Below are positions 1 through 8,150 of a stretch of DNA of 64,000 bases, one piece after another. The notes beneath the pieces are model-generated. The model was not told the DNA's origin. It saw only the letters and a program-made list of their open reading frames with translations, and ran no database searches. Numbering within the stretch: the first letter of the stretch is position 1; the number at the start of each line of letters is the position of its first letter. Origin of the DNA: Calditrichia bacterium. GTDB lineage: Bacteria > Calditrichota > Calditrichia > RBG-13-44-9 > J075. The DNA is taken from positions 1 to 64,000 of the forward strand of contig JANQQU010000093.1 of NCBI GenBank assembly GCA_028284905.1, in the 5' to 3' direction. A program made the position numbers and the translations under genes.

Positions 1-194
1 AAACCATGATTTATGCAGCTATGGTTAACGTAATGCTAAGACGGCTGGCTAAAAACAGAAAAATCGCCGGACCGTAAACTTTTCAAACACGCTCTAAGAT
101 CAATAAATGTTTAAAAAAATAGGGATTAGGCGATAGGCTTTAGGCGGTACCTTCAGCCTTTAGCCCTCAGCCTATACAAACTAAGGCCTTCTGC
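1..194. other. Intergenic, AGGC/GCCT-rich short repeats
   Basis: No gene is visible. Positions 127-180 hold several short AGGCT/AGGCG words followed by their complements (GCCTTTAGCC, CAGCCTAT), so the stretch just downstream of the fumarylacetoacetase stop codon can fold. It could act as a transcription end, but there is no clear T-tract. Confidence 0.35.
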
Positions 195-1487
195 CTACAA
201 AACTTCTCTTGCCGGCAATATTTTGCCGCTGGCTTCTCCGAAACCAACCCGATAGCCATCGCCCTGGCACCAGCCGGTAAGGATGACCGTATCGTTATCG
301 AGAATAAATTTGCGGGTTTCTTCCGGGGCGATGGTCAACGGTTTGCTGCCCCGCCAGGTTAGCTCCAGCATGCTGCCGTAAGAATCCGGCGTTGGCCCGC
401 TGATAGTGCCGGAAGCCATCATATCTCCCGGAGAAATATTACAGCCGGAGATGGAGTGATGGGTCAATTGCTGACGGATATTCCAGTACATATATTTGAA
501 ATTGGATTGGCAAATTCGTGTTGCCTTTTCCATGTTTTCGCTCTGCAAGTGCACTTCCAGATGGATGTCATAAGAACGGTTCTTGCCGCTATCCAGATAG
601 GGGAGTGGGGCAGGATCTTCCTGAACCGGACCATCGCAGCTAAACGGTGCGAGTGCATCGAGGGTGACAATCCAGGGAGAAATTGTTGTTGCAAAATTTT
701 TCGAGAGAAATGGCCCCAGCGGTTGATATTCCCATTTCTGAATATCCCGTGCGCTCCAGTCATTCACCAACACTTTTCCAAAAATATGATCCTCTGCGTC
801 AGCGAGGCGAATTGGCTTCCCAAGGTCGTTGCCCGGCCCGATAAAAAAGCCCATCTCCAGCTCAAAGTCGAGCAGTCGACAAGGGCCAAATACTGGCGGG
901 GCATTATCATCCGGGCGTGTTTGCCCATTCGGGCGGTGGATCGGCGTACCGCTGATAACCACTGAACTGGCGCGTCCATGATATCCAACCGGCACCCAAA
1001 GCCAGTTCGGCAATAGGGCATTATTGGGATCGCGGAACATCGTGCCGACATTGGTCGCATGATAGCGGGAAGAATAGAAATCGGTGTAATCACGAATATC
1101 GACTGGTATGGTCATCTCAATTTGTGACATGGGAATTAAAGCCGTATCTCTTAATTCGCTATTATCCCGCAAGTCGGCAGTACTCTCATTGAGAAGATAG
1201 CTAACGGTTTCGCGCACAGCGGTCCAGGCGGCGCGCCCGGCATTCATAAATTTGTTGAGGTAGATTTCGCCGGAAAAGAAAGAGTCTCCATTAAGCGCCT
1301 TATCGAAGAATCCTTTTTCTTCCAGGACGGAAAGATCCAGCACATAATCGCCGATGGCGATGCCGAGGCGGGCAGCACCGCCGGATTTTTTCCGGAATGC
1401 CCCATACGGTAAATTCTGGATGGGGAAGTGAGAATCTGGGGAGACTTCGATAAAGGACCGTAATTTTGGATCTGTGGTAGATTTCAT
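195..1487 (-). CDS. fahA: Fumarylacetoacetase
   Basis: Hydrolyses fumarylacetoacetate to fumarate and acetoacetate, the last step of tyrosine/homogentisate breakdown in the cytoplasm. The 430 residues match the family length. The N-terminal domain (about 1-125) is followed by the FAH catalytic fold. The usual metal ligands can be placed: D136 in the DYTDFYSS motif, E209 and E211 in LLDFELEMG, and D243 in VNDWSARDIQ; H143 and K263 are the expected catalytic residues. The start is the ATG at 1487. The next gene upstream on the same strand (unknown function) ends 59 bp away and is probably cotranscribed. No other tyrosine-degradation gene lies in the window. Confidence 0.95.
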   Translation of the reverse strand: MKSTTDPKLRSFIEVSPDSHFPIQNLPYGAFRKKSGGAARLGIAIGDYVLDLSVLEEKGFFDKALNGDSFFSGEIYLNKFMNAGRAAWTAVRETVSYLLNESTADLRDNSELRDTALIPMSQIEMTIPVDIRDYTDFYSSRYHATNVGTMFRDPNNALLPNWLWVPVGYHGRASSVVISGTPIHRPNGQTRPDDNAPPVFGPCRLLDFELEMGFFIGPGNDLGKPIRLADAEDHIFGKVLVNDWSARDIQKWEYQPLGPFLSKNFATTISPWIVTLDALAPFSCDGPVQEDPAPLPYLDSGKNRSYDIHLEVHLQSENMEKATRICQSNFKYMYWNIRQQLTHHSISGCNISPGDMMASGTISGPTPDSYGSMLELTWRGSKPLTIAPEETRKFILDNDTVILTGWCQGDGYRVGFGEASGKILPAREVL

Positions 1488-1546
1488 AAAACACCTTTGG
1501 GTAAAGAAAAATTATCTGTCAAAGCTATTTTGATCGTAGAAATAAT

Positions 1547-2539
1547 TTACAAAAGTTTCAGTTTGCGCAAGTCTTCCCGCGGTTCATCAAAACTGCAGCT
1601 GCCGAAAGAGATTACATGCTTCTGGCGGCTGGTCTTGATTTCATCCAGTGATACGCGCAGATTATTCCAGGCAAATGCCCGGGTGGAAAAGAGGAAATTG
1701 CTGGCATCCTCATCGGCGATAATTTCCTGAATTTCATCGCGGTCCAGGTTGTGTGCTTCCGCAGCGATAATCCCCCCGAAGAGATTGAGGAAACCGTGCA
1801 TTTTTACCATTTCTGCTTTGTTAAAATGCCGGACAGGATGATGAAGGCCGGCAGTGCCTTTAATCGCCACCTGCTGGCGAAGGCAGGCATCAATAACGAA
1901 GGCAATTTGTTCAGGACTGGGGTAATCCGCCGGGGCAACGCCGCCACAGCGAATTTTATAACCGGCGGTTTGATAAGCCGCAAAATGCCCGCTGCTTCTT
2001 ACCACGCTGTTATGTTCGGCAATAGCCTTGCTTACGGCGAGAACCGTTTGCTGCCATTCTTTTGGGAATCCACCTTCGTAGAATGGGTGAATTGTTTTCA
2101 GTTCACTATTTTCCAAAGCCTCCGCGACTTTACCGAGAAAATCGGTGATTTCCCGAACATCAGGGTTTGCTGCCAAGTCCGTGGGAATTTTTGCTTCGAT
2201 TGCATCGACAACTACCCGATCGCCATGAAATTCGCGAAATGCTTTAATAGCGTCGATATCTTTACTTAATCCGCTCAAAAACTCAGCGGCGTTCTCTCCG
2301 GGACGAAGCAGAACTGAAAACCGGAAGGGAGCACCTGCGTTAAATAGGATCGCTTTATAAGGTTGTAATTCTTTTAAACGTGAAGCAGGGCAAATGAATC
2401 TGGACAGCATCCAGGCATCCTGAGATGCGCGATATTTAGCATAATTCCTGATAGATTCATCCATGGAAAGCGCCGCGGGAGGAAACAAGCCGGCATAGTC
2501 GATGATGTTTTCCATGAACGCCCGAAATGGTTTTTTCAA
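1547..2539 (-). CDS. Conserved protein of unknown function upstream of fahA
   Basis: A 330-residue soluble protein with no signal peptide or membrane segment. I do not recognise a named family. Alternating hydrophobic strands and helices (VVVDAIEAKIP, HNSVVRSSGHFAAYQTAGYKIRCGG, VAIKGTAGLHHPVRH) suggest an alpha/beta barrel-like enzyme, and the conserved-looking GTAGLHHPVRH near residue 235 could be an active-site loop. The start is a TTG at 2539 with AGGAG seven bases upstream; an ATG eight codons later is the alternative. It lies directly upstream of fahA in the same orientation, which suggests a role tied to aromatic amino-acid catabolism. That role is inferred from context only. Confidence 0.7.
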   Translation of the reverse strand: MKKPFRAFMENIIDYAGLFPPAALSMDESIRNYAKYRASQDAWMLSRFICPASRLKELQPYKAILFNAGAPFRFSVLLRPGENAAEFLSGLSKDIDAIKAFREFHGDRVVVDAIEAKIPTDLAANPDVREITDFLGKVAEALENSELKTIHPFYEGGFPKEWQQTVLAVSKAIAEHNSVVRSSGHFAAYQTAGYKIRCGGVAPADYPSPEQIAFVIDACLRQQVAIKGTAGLHHPVRHFNKAEMVKMHGFLNLFGGIIAAEAHNLDRDEIQEIIADEDASNFLFSTRAFAWNNLRVSLDEIKTSRQKHVISFGSCSFDEPREDLRKLKLL

Positions 2540-2662
2540 ATCTCAACTCCTGTCGTCGTATCAATATTGTAACTACTCTCATCAAAAGGCTGGAAAAGTT
2601 ACAGAATTTTCACTCGAAATCAAAAGCGAATCTAAGAATCCGAAAATGCAAAATGGGCTTGT

Positions 2663-2690
2663 TTGCACAACTTCAGATGCTTAGTATAAT
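2663..2690 (+). promoter_or_regulatory. Sigma-70-type promoter of thiI
   Basis: TTGCAC at 2663-2668 and a perfect TATAAT at 2685-2690 are separated by 16 bp. They lie about 80 bp upstream of the thiI start codon, in the divergent gap to the minus-strand gene. The predicted transcript start is near 2697. Confidence 0.6.
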
Positions 2691-2768
2691 TGCGAAACAA
2701 ATGAAGAAGATGTATACTGTTTTAATGTTAGTAAGCTGATAAAATAGAAGAATTTACAGGAAGTAGCA

Positions 2769-3992
2769 ATGACAGGCAAAACTCGTTTCGGCATTATCAT
2801 ACACTATTCGGAAATTGGTCTGAAGGGAAATAACCGGAAAATTTTTGAGAACCAGTTAATTCGCAATATTCGCGAAGTATTGAAAGACATCGGGCGTTTT
2901 CGGATTGATCGCGCTTACGGGCGCTATCTTTTGCATCTTAAAGAGGAGGCTGATTGGGAAGCGATCAGCGAGCGGCTTTCCCGTGTGGTCGGCCTGGCCA
3001 ATTTCGCGCTTGCGGAAATAGTTGCTCAGGATGTAGAAGCGATGAAAGCCGCTGCCTGGCAGCAGATGTCCGAACTGACTTTTGATACTTTTCGCGTCGT
3101 TACCCGTCGTGCGCAGAAAAATTTTCCGATCCCCTCTATGGAAGTTTCCAGGCTTGTCGGATCAGTCATCGGAGAACGTAGTGGCGCCAGGGCGGAAATG
3201 AAAACACCAGATGTGAGTTGTTATATCGAGATCGTTGACAATTTTGCCCTGATTTATACCCGCAAATTACCCGGCCTGCGCGGGCTGCCGCCCGGCACTG
3301 GAGAGCGGGCAATTAGCTTGCTTTCTTCGGGGATCGACTCCCCGGTGGCCTCCTGGAAAATTATTACCCGCGGGGTAAAAGTCAATTTTGTTCACTTTCA
3401 TAGCATGCCTTACACCAGCCCAGCCGCCCTGACTAATACGAAGCGGCTGGTAGAGATTCTGACCAAATATCAAATGACCTCCCGGCTCTACAGTGTTCCT
3501 TTTGTCGCTATCCAACAGGCGATAATGACGACCGCTCGTCCGGAATATGGTGTTGTGCTTTACCGCCGGTCGATGATCCGCATCGCCGAAACAATTGCTC
3601 GGAAAGAACGTGCGAATGCGTTGATAACCGGGGAGAGTATCGGTCAGGTTGCCTCACAGACCCTGGCAAATATGCGGGCGATCAGTGAACCCGCCAACCT
3701 ACCGGTTTTGCGGCCACTTTCCGGATCGAATAAGGAAGAAATTATTAGTATTGCCCGCGAGATCGGCACTTTTGAAATTTCTACGGAACCTTATGAGGAT
3801 TGCTGCACATTGTTTATTCCCCGGCATCCGGAAACACGGGCGAATCTGGAGATTGTGCACGAAGCCGAATCGAAAATTGATCTTGAAAGCCTGGAGTATC
3901 AAGCCGTTCGGGAAACGGAAGTGCTGCGATTTAAGTATCCTGCCGTGGAAGAAAAGCCCCGGAAAACAACGGTACATGTTCCAAAACAGTGA
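2769..3992 (+). CDS. thiI: tRNA 4-thiouridine synthase ThiI, short form
   Basis: Adenylates U8 of tRNA and transfers sulfur to make 4-thiouridine; in many bacteria it also feeds sulfur to thiamine thiazole synthesis. The N-terminal ferredoxin-like and THUMP region covers about residues 1-165. The PP-loop SSGIDSPVASW is at 186-196 (usually SGGIDSPVA, so the first Gly is Ser here). At 407 residues it lacks the C-terminal rhodanese domain of the enteric protein (about 480 residues), so sulfur would come from a cysteine desulfurase by another route. PYEDCCTLF near residue 345 carries cysteines typical of the short form. It has its own promoter upstream. Confidence 0.93.
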   Translation: MTGKTRFGIIIHYSEIGLKGNNRKIFENQLIRNIREVLKDIGRFRIDRAYGRYLLHLKEEADWEAISERLSRVVGLANFALAEIVAQDVEAMKAAAWQQMSELTFDTFRVVTRRAQKNFPIPSMEVSRLVGSVIGERSGARAEMKTPDVSCYIEIVDNFALIYTRKLPGLRGLPPGTGERAISLLSSGIDSPVASWKIITRGVKVNFVHFHSMPYTSPAALTNTKRLVEILTKYQMTSRLYSVPFVAIQQAIMTTARPEYGVVLYRRSMIRIAETIARKERANALITGESIGQVASQTLANMRAISEPANLPVLRPLSGSNKEEIISIAREIGTFEISTEPYEDCCTLFIPRHPETRANLEIVHEAESKIDLESLEYQAVRETEVLRFKYPAVEEKPRKTTVHVPKQ

Positions 3993-4007
3993 CGTATAGA
4001 GAAGACG

Positions 4008-4104
4008 AATATCCAATGTCCAATGCTCAATATCCAATGTAGAAGTAAATTTCATTATTTAGTCCACTTTTACATTGGACATTTTAGATTGGACATTGGA
4101 TATT
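4008..4104. repeat. Two inverted copies of a dispersed ~40-bp repeat
   Basis: Between thiI and the HD-Pnk gene. Positions 4008-4024 (AATATCCAATGTCCAAT) are the exact reverse complement of 4088-4104. Each arm extends to about 40 bp, built from repeated TCCAATGTCCAAT words and ending near GTAGAAGTA or GTAAAAGTG. A third copy with the same ending lies at 21704-21744. The pair could form a long hairpin in the intergenic RNA. Confidence 0.75.
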
Positions 4105-4147
4105 AAAATCAGTTCTAATCTTTAACCCGCATAGATAGCCAAAACCA

Positions 4148-5383
4148 ATGCCTAATAAATTAGTCGACGCGCTGAATTCCGGCGCCACGCCAGGCCTGAA
4201 TGATTTCATCGAACAGTGGGGAGATCTTTTTCCCCTGATGTATGAAATGAAAAAAACCGAGCAGGATTCTGTCTGGCATGGGGAAGGAAATGTTTATATC
4301 CATACCCAAATGGTGCTGGACGAAATCTATCGTTGGCTGGCAGATGATGGGAAGGACGTAACGGCCGAGCAGCGAACAACCTTGATTCTCGGGGCGGTTT
4401 TTCATGACATTGCAAAGAGTCTGGTATCTGCACCGCAAATGCGTCATGGACGGATGAGAATTGTTTCGCCAAAACATGGGGACCGTGGGCGCTCCTACCT
4501 TGCGCTCAAGCTGCCGCAGTTGCCGCTCCCTCGCACAGTGATCCGGGGCGTTTTAGGCATTGTTGGTTTGCATCATGATCCAAAGTTGTTAGTAATCCGA
4601 AACAAGGATGTTCGTCAATATCGTGCGCTGGCCAGACTTGCGGACCTCAAAACACTTTACCAGTTTGAGCTGGCCGATATGCGCGGCCGCATTTGTCCCG
4701 ATCTTTCTGATCAGCTTGAACATCTTTCTATGTTTCGGATGTTTGCGGAAGACTGGGGATTATGGGAAAATGCCAACCCATACCAGGAGTGGCAGACGCA
4801 TATTGATGAAGCGATGGCGGATTTTCCGGCGGATACCCGGGCACTGGTTTATGCCAATGCTGTCCAGGATTATGAAGCGGGCATTATTTACCAGCCGGAG
4901 GAAGCGATCGCCCGATCCTATCAATATCGGGACAGTCATCCACAGCTGGTGATGGTTTGCGGACCGGCCGGCAGTGGGAAGTCTACCTGGATCAAAAAGC
5001 ATTTGCAGGATCATCAAATTATCTCTCTCGACGATATACGGCTCAAGCTGACTGGCCGGCGCAATGATCAATCAAAGAATGGGGAAGTACTTCAGGAAGC
5101 GAAGAAGCAGTTACGGCAGGGCCTTCGCGAACATCGCAAGATTGTCTGGGATGCAACTAATATTCGTCGCGATTTACGCCGTCCGATTATTCAACTAGGG
5201 GTTGACTATCATGCCCTGGTAACGCTGGTGGTTTTTCAAACGCCGGAGAGCGAATTGATCACCCGAAACCGGCAGCGGGAACATCCATTACCAATGGCTG
5301 CCCTACAGCGTCAATTGGATCGCCTGGAGTGGCCATATGCAAATGAAGCACATCGATTACTGTTTGCAGAAGAATACGAGTAA
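4148..5383 (+). CDS. HD-Pnk: HD phosphoesterase fused to polynucleotide 5'-kinase
   Basis: Predicted bifunctional end-healing enzyme that removes 2',3'-phosphates with an HD domain and phosphorylates 5'-OH ends with a kinase domain, as described for Runella slithyformis HD-Pnk. The HD domain spans about residues 40-180: H44, H52, the FHDIAK motif with H86-D87, and LHH at 141-143. A linker follows. The P-loop kinase is C-terminal: GPAGSGKST at 272-280, SLDDIR at 293-298 with the likely general-base Asp, WDATN at 334-338 and the arginine-rich lid R373/R377. The 411-residue length fits the family. No RNA ligase gene is adjacent, so the sealing partner is not visible here. Confidence 0.85.
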   Translation: MPNKLVDALNSGATPGLNDFIEQWGDLFPLMYEMKKTEQDSVWHGEGNVYIHTQMVLDEIYRWLADDGKDVTAEQRTTLILGAVFHDIAKSLVSAPQMRHGRMRIVSPKHGDRGRSYLALKLPQLPLPRTVIRGVLGIVGLHHDPKLLVIRNKDVRQYRALARLADLKTLYQFELADMRGRICPDLSDQLEHLSMFRMFAEDWGLWENANPYQEWQTHIDEAMADFPADTRALVYANAVQDYEAGIIYQPEEAIARSYQYRDSHPQLVMVCGPAGSGKSTWIKKHLQDHQIISLDDIRLKLTGRRNDQSKNGEVLQEAKKQLRQGLREHRKIVWDATNIRRDLRRPIIQLGVDYHALVTLVVFQTPESELITRNRQREHPLPMAALQRQLDRLEWPYANEAHRLLFAEEYE

Positions 5384-5421
5384 ACTTTCCCCTGAAAATT
5401 CGGAAATTGTGTATCCTTAAA

Positions 5422-5502
5422 GACACAGCTACGTGTCCGAAATGACACGCGTTTTTACGGTGATTCAGGCGCTTTCATTCATTCTGTGTCCTCTAGGACA
5501 CA
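5422..5502. promoter_or_regulatory. Cluster of GTGTC/GACAC dyads
   Basis: GACAC/GTGTC half-sites recur at 5422, 5433, 5444, 5486 and 5497 in alternating orientation. The best dyad is TGTGTCC-TCTA-GGACACA at 5485-5502, ending 98 bp upstream of the candidate sigma-54 -24 element at 5600. It may be an activator site for the lipoprotein gene at 5693. The rest of the 5384-5692 gap shows nothing else. Confidence 0.45.
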
Positions 5503-5599
5503 AAGCCTCTTTTCATCCATCCAAAATCAAATCGCATTCATCTTCTGAAAGCCTTGCCTGGTAAGGGTTTTACCGGTTTTTACTGTTTTGTTAAATTTC

Positions 5600-5614
5600 T
5601 GGCATACTGCTTGT
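5600..5614 (+). promoter_or_regulatory. Candidate sigma-54 promoter
   Basis: TGGCATACTGCTTGT fits the -24/-12 consensus TGGCAYR-N4-TTGC except for the last base. It lies about 80 bp upstream of the lipoprotein start at 5693. The overlapping TATAAG at 5615-5620 leaves a sigma-70 alternative open. Confidence 0.5.
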
Positions 5615-5692
5615 ATAAGTAAGGGACATCAGCAATCAGGATGCTGATATTTTTAAAAACAGGGATAGACAAAACAGACAATAGAGGTACCC

Positions 5693-6556
5693 ATGAAACT
5701 CGCTCCACTTTATATCTTTCTTGCCCTTTTCATCTTCTCCTGTAATCAGGACAAAATTGACCAGCTGGAAACCCAGAAAGCTGAAATCCAAAGCGAATAT
5801 GATCGCTTGATGGAAGAATCTCAAGCGAAGGATGAATTCATTGCCGAGTATACAAAAACATTGAATGATGTTTATGACAATCTTGAGCTGATTCGTAAGC
5901 GTGAGGGATTGCATCTGGAGATTTCCAAAAATCTGGAAAAAGAGCAAACCCCCGAATTGAAAATGAAGATGCTTAATAATATTTCCAGCATCGATAGCTA
6001 TCTGAAAAGCAGCAAAAAACGCATTGCCGGTTTGCGCAAAAAGATTAAAGACGGAGAGCTGAAAACGAGCTCGCTCAGTGAAATGGTTGAGGGCCTGAAC
6101 AAGGTGATCAGCGAACGGGAAGTGAAAATTCAGGAACTCCATGCGGAAACCGAAGAGCTTGGTATTCGGGTATCTGAAGTAGAAAAAGAATTGGAAAATA
6201 AAGAAGCACGGATCGCCGAACAAACCCGGGCGCTTAATACCGCCTACTATGTTGTCGGCACCGAAAAAGAGTTAAAGACTAAAGGCATTATCGAAGAAAA
6301 GGGCGGATTATTAGGCCTGCGTAAAACGAAGAAGCTGGCTGCCAATTTTGATCCGAACCATTTTACCGCTACCGATATCGTTGCAACATCTGCCATTCCG
6401 TTTGATCCGGCGGTGAAGAAGATCGACATTGTTTCTCCGCATAATCCGGAATCTTACCACATCGTTACGGATGAAAACAATCAGACTGTTTTGGAAATTG
6501 TTAATCCGGACGAATTTTGGAAGATTAAATATCTGGTAGTATTAGCTAAAAGTTAG
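5693..6556 (+). CDS. Coiled-coil lipoprotein
   Basis: A 287-residue lipoprotein. The signal peptide ends in FIFSCNQD with the lipobox cysteine at residue 17. Residues about 20-185 are almost continuous heptad-rich coiled coil (QLETQKAEIQSEYDRLMEE; ISEREVKIQELHAETEELG). A compact C-terminal region (about 190-287) contains GLLGLRKTKKLAANFDPNHF and ends in a beta-rich segment. The family is widespread in the FCB group but has no established function that I know of; a spacer or anchoring role in the periplasm is plausible. The ribosome-binding region ATAGAGGT at 5681-5688 is complementary to the tandem motif of the small RNA at 38985-39150. A possible sigma-54 promoter lies upstream. Confidence 0.85.
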   Translation: MKLAPLYIFLALFIFSCNQDKIDQLETQKAEIQSEYDRLMEESQAKDEFIAEYTKTLNDVYDNLELIRKREGLHLEISKNLEKEQTPELKMKMLNNISSIDSYLKSSKKRIAGLRKKIKDGELKTSSLSEMVEGLNKVISEREVKIQELHAETEELGIRVSEVEKELENKEARIAEQTRALNTAYYVVGTEKELKTKGIIEEKGGLLGLRKTKKLAANFDPNHFTATDIVATSAIPFDPAVKKIDIVSPHNPESYHIVTDENNQTVLEIVNPDEFWKIKYLVVLAKS

Positions 6557-6573
6557 ACCATATTCCTCCATAA

Positions 6574-6715
6574 GGCGGGTAGCATGTCGCTCCCATGTTG
6601 CCCGCCCCCTCTAATTAATACCTATTCCCGTAGCCATTAGCTTGGCTAGAGACGCCTCCGGCACCCAGGCATTGCCAATCCATGCCGCCTCCCTCTCTCG
6701 GAGGCGTTTCCTTTT
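6574..6715. other. Two GC-rich hairpins after the lipoprotein gene
   Basis: In the gene-free stretch 6557-6891. The first hairpin has 13-nt arms at 6574-6586 and 6594-6606 (GGCGGGTAGCATG with its complement, two wobbles). The second has outer arms ACGCCTCCG at 6652-6660 and CGGAGGCGT at 6699-6707, enclosing a GGCAT/ATGCC stem and followed by TTCCTTTTT. The second works as a terminator for the lipoprotein gene or as the 3' end of a structured RNA. The remaining 170 bp up to the next gene show no clear promoter. Confidence 0.5.
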
Positions 6716-6891
6716 TATAGGCTATCCTGAAAATTATATTCAGGTTGAAATAGATCTCCGCTTTTTACGTGCATTTCACAGACGTACCGTTTATTTTGCA
6801 AGTATTATTGATTGCTGTTAATTTGGGAATGCACTTCGCGTTAATTGTCCGTGATTAATATAGATTTGAAAATGATGACAGAGTGGTATTT

Positions 6892-7332
6892 ATGAGTATG
6901 CACTACAGTCCCGAGAAATTCAATCACTCCGCAATGGCCAGGCAACTCCTTGCTGACAATGATGTGCTATACGATAAAATTAGCAAGCATTGTGGCATCG
7001 ATCGCGAAAAAGTACCGCAACTATTAACTGAAGTAATACGCTTTCTCAATCTGATTGCTTTCAGCGAGCAGCGGCTAACACCGGGAAAAATGGTCGACGA
7101 TGCCTGGCACGAATTTATTCTTTGCACCAAAGCCTACTGGGAATTTTGCGAAGCGACATTCGGACGGATGATCCATCATCATCCCGGGGGGAGCGAGGAG
7201 GATAATGCCCGGCAATTCCGGAAAACGATCGGGTTGTATCAGCAGTACTTCGGGGCACCGCCAACACACTTTTGGGGAGCAGATATCACCCGACAACCAA
7301 CAGCAAATTGTGGCGGTTGCGAAGGCGATTAA
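6892..7332 (+). CDS. Glycine-rich domain (GRDP)-like protein
   Basis: A 146-residue cytoplasmic protein of the GRDP-like (formerly DUF1399) family. The diagnostic segment is GKMVDDAWHEFILCTKAYW near residues 65-83, followed by the histidine-rich IHHHPGG and a late YQQYFG. The molecular role of the family in bacteria is unknown. The ATG at 6892 is preferred because AGAG lies at the right distance; a GTG at 6883 is possible. It is convergent with the minus-strand lipoprotein, whose stop is only 3 bp away, so transcription ends must overlap. Confidence 0.8.
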   Translation: MSMHYSPEKFNHSAMARQLLADNDVLYDKISKHCGIDREKVPQLLTEVIRFLNLIAFSEQRLTPGKMVDDAWHEFILCTKAYWEFCEATFGRMIHHHPGGSEEDNARQFRKTIGLYQQYFGAPPTHFWGADITRQPTANCGGCEGD

Positions 7333-7335
7333 CTG

Positions 7336-7941
7336 TTACCAGGACAGCTGGTGCCAGTTTGCCGTATCTTTCCGTTTTGAGTCCGCGGGAAAGATGCCTT
7401 CTTTAAAATCTTCCCGGGAGGTCATCCCCCGAACTTCCACGCGCACCAGGGCATTTTCCAACTGCCATGCTTCTTTTGAAAACTGAAACTCCATCCCATC
7501 ATAAGGCAATAAGGTTTGTTGAAAAAGATCGCCTTCCACGCCTTCCGCTCTCAGCTGACGAAGTTTTTCGCGATCAAATTTAACCGTATTGGCAACCCAA
7601 CCCTGGTTGAATCCCCAGCGAGTTTTTGGCTCCTGATCGGTCCAACTGGTATCCGGCAAAACCCGGTCACCCAGTTGGGAAGAAGCGTGAACATTGACTA
7701 ATTCACCGGAGATTTCAAAAAACATATCATAGTAGATCGGTTTCTCCATACTGCTTTTTAGAGCGATGTAATAGTAAAATTGATCGGATTTTAAATACAT
7801 ATCGTTACGATCATCCAGCACTATTTTTTGTGCGTCCTGCCATTCTTCCGCAGAAATTTTCCCGTCTGTCAAAATGGGACGAACCTGACTTTCCTGACAT
7901 CCAAATAGCATTACAAACAATAATAAAATAATTGGCCGCAT
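7336..7941 (-). CDS. Lipoprotein with CBM9-like domain
   Basis: A 201-residue lipoprotein: signal peptide MRPIILLLFVMLFGC with the lipobox Cys at residue 15. The segment ILTDGKISAEEWQDAQKIVL is the usual N-terminal strand of the CBM9/DOMON-like sugar- or haem-binding fold, and the following alternation of strands agrees. The ligand is unknown. The start is placed at the ATG at 7941 because the six codons upstream precede the signal peptide. No gene cluster surrounds it; the operon upstream ends at 8151. Confidence 0.7.
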   Translation of the reverse strand: MRPIILLLFVMLFGCQESQVRPILTDGKISAEEWQDAQKIVLDDRNDMYLKSDQFYYYIALKSSMEKPIYYDMFFEISGELVNVHASSQLGDRVLPDTSWTDQEPKTRWGFNQGWVANTVKFDREKLRQLRAEGVEGDLFQQTLLPYDGMEFQFSKEAWQLENALVRVEVRGMTSREDFKEGIFPADSKRKDTANWHQLSW

Positions 7942-8114
7942 TTTAGTCTCTGTCTCCAATTTTGTAAGTGAATCTATTCTGGATAGGCAGTTTGTCCAGC
8001 GGGGAATTCTTAATTTTAGACAACTCTATTTGCTTGTTAACCGATCCCGGATTTCATCAACAAACGGTTGTTTAGCTTTAAAGTTTCAGGGGGGATTGCA
8101 GTCGGCAGGGAGTA

Positions 8115-8144
8115 AGCAGGTATGGATAAAGGATCATACCTGCT
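8115..8144. terminator. 10-bp hairpin downstream of the envelope operon
   Basis: AGCAGGTATG at 8115-8124 pairs perfectly with CATACCTGCT at 8135-8144, starting 7 bp past the stop codon of the minus-strand lipoprotein gene. There is no T-tract on the minus strand, so it may stabilise the 3' end rather than terminate transcription alone. Confidence 0.4.
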
Positions 8145-8150
8145 GAATGA

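Noticed and set aside
5636-6223. 195-residue minus-strand frame opposite the coiled-coil lipoprotein
   Set aside because: Low-complexity shadow (F/L-rich) of the heptad repeat of the true gene.
6642-6700. Resemblance to a GEMM (c-di-GMP) riboswitch through GACGCCTCCGGC
   Set aside because: The required GCAAA/GCACAG segments and receptor helix are absent, and the position is just after a stop codon.
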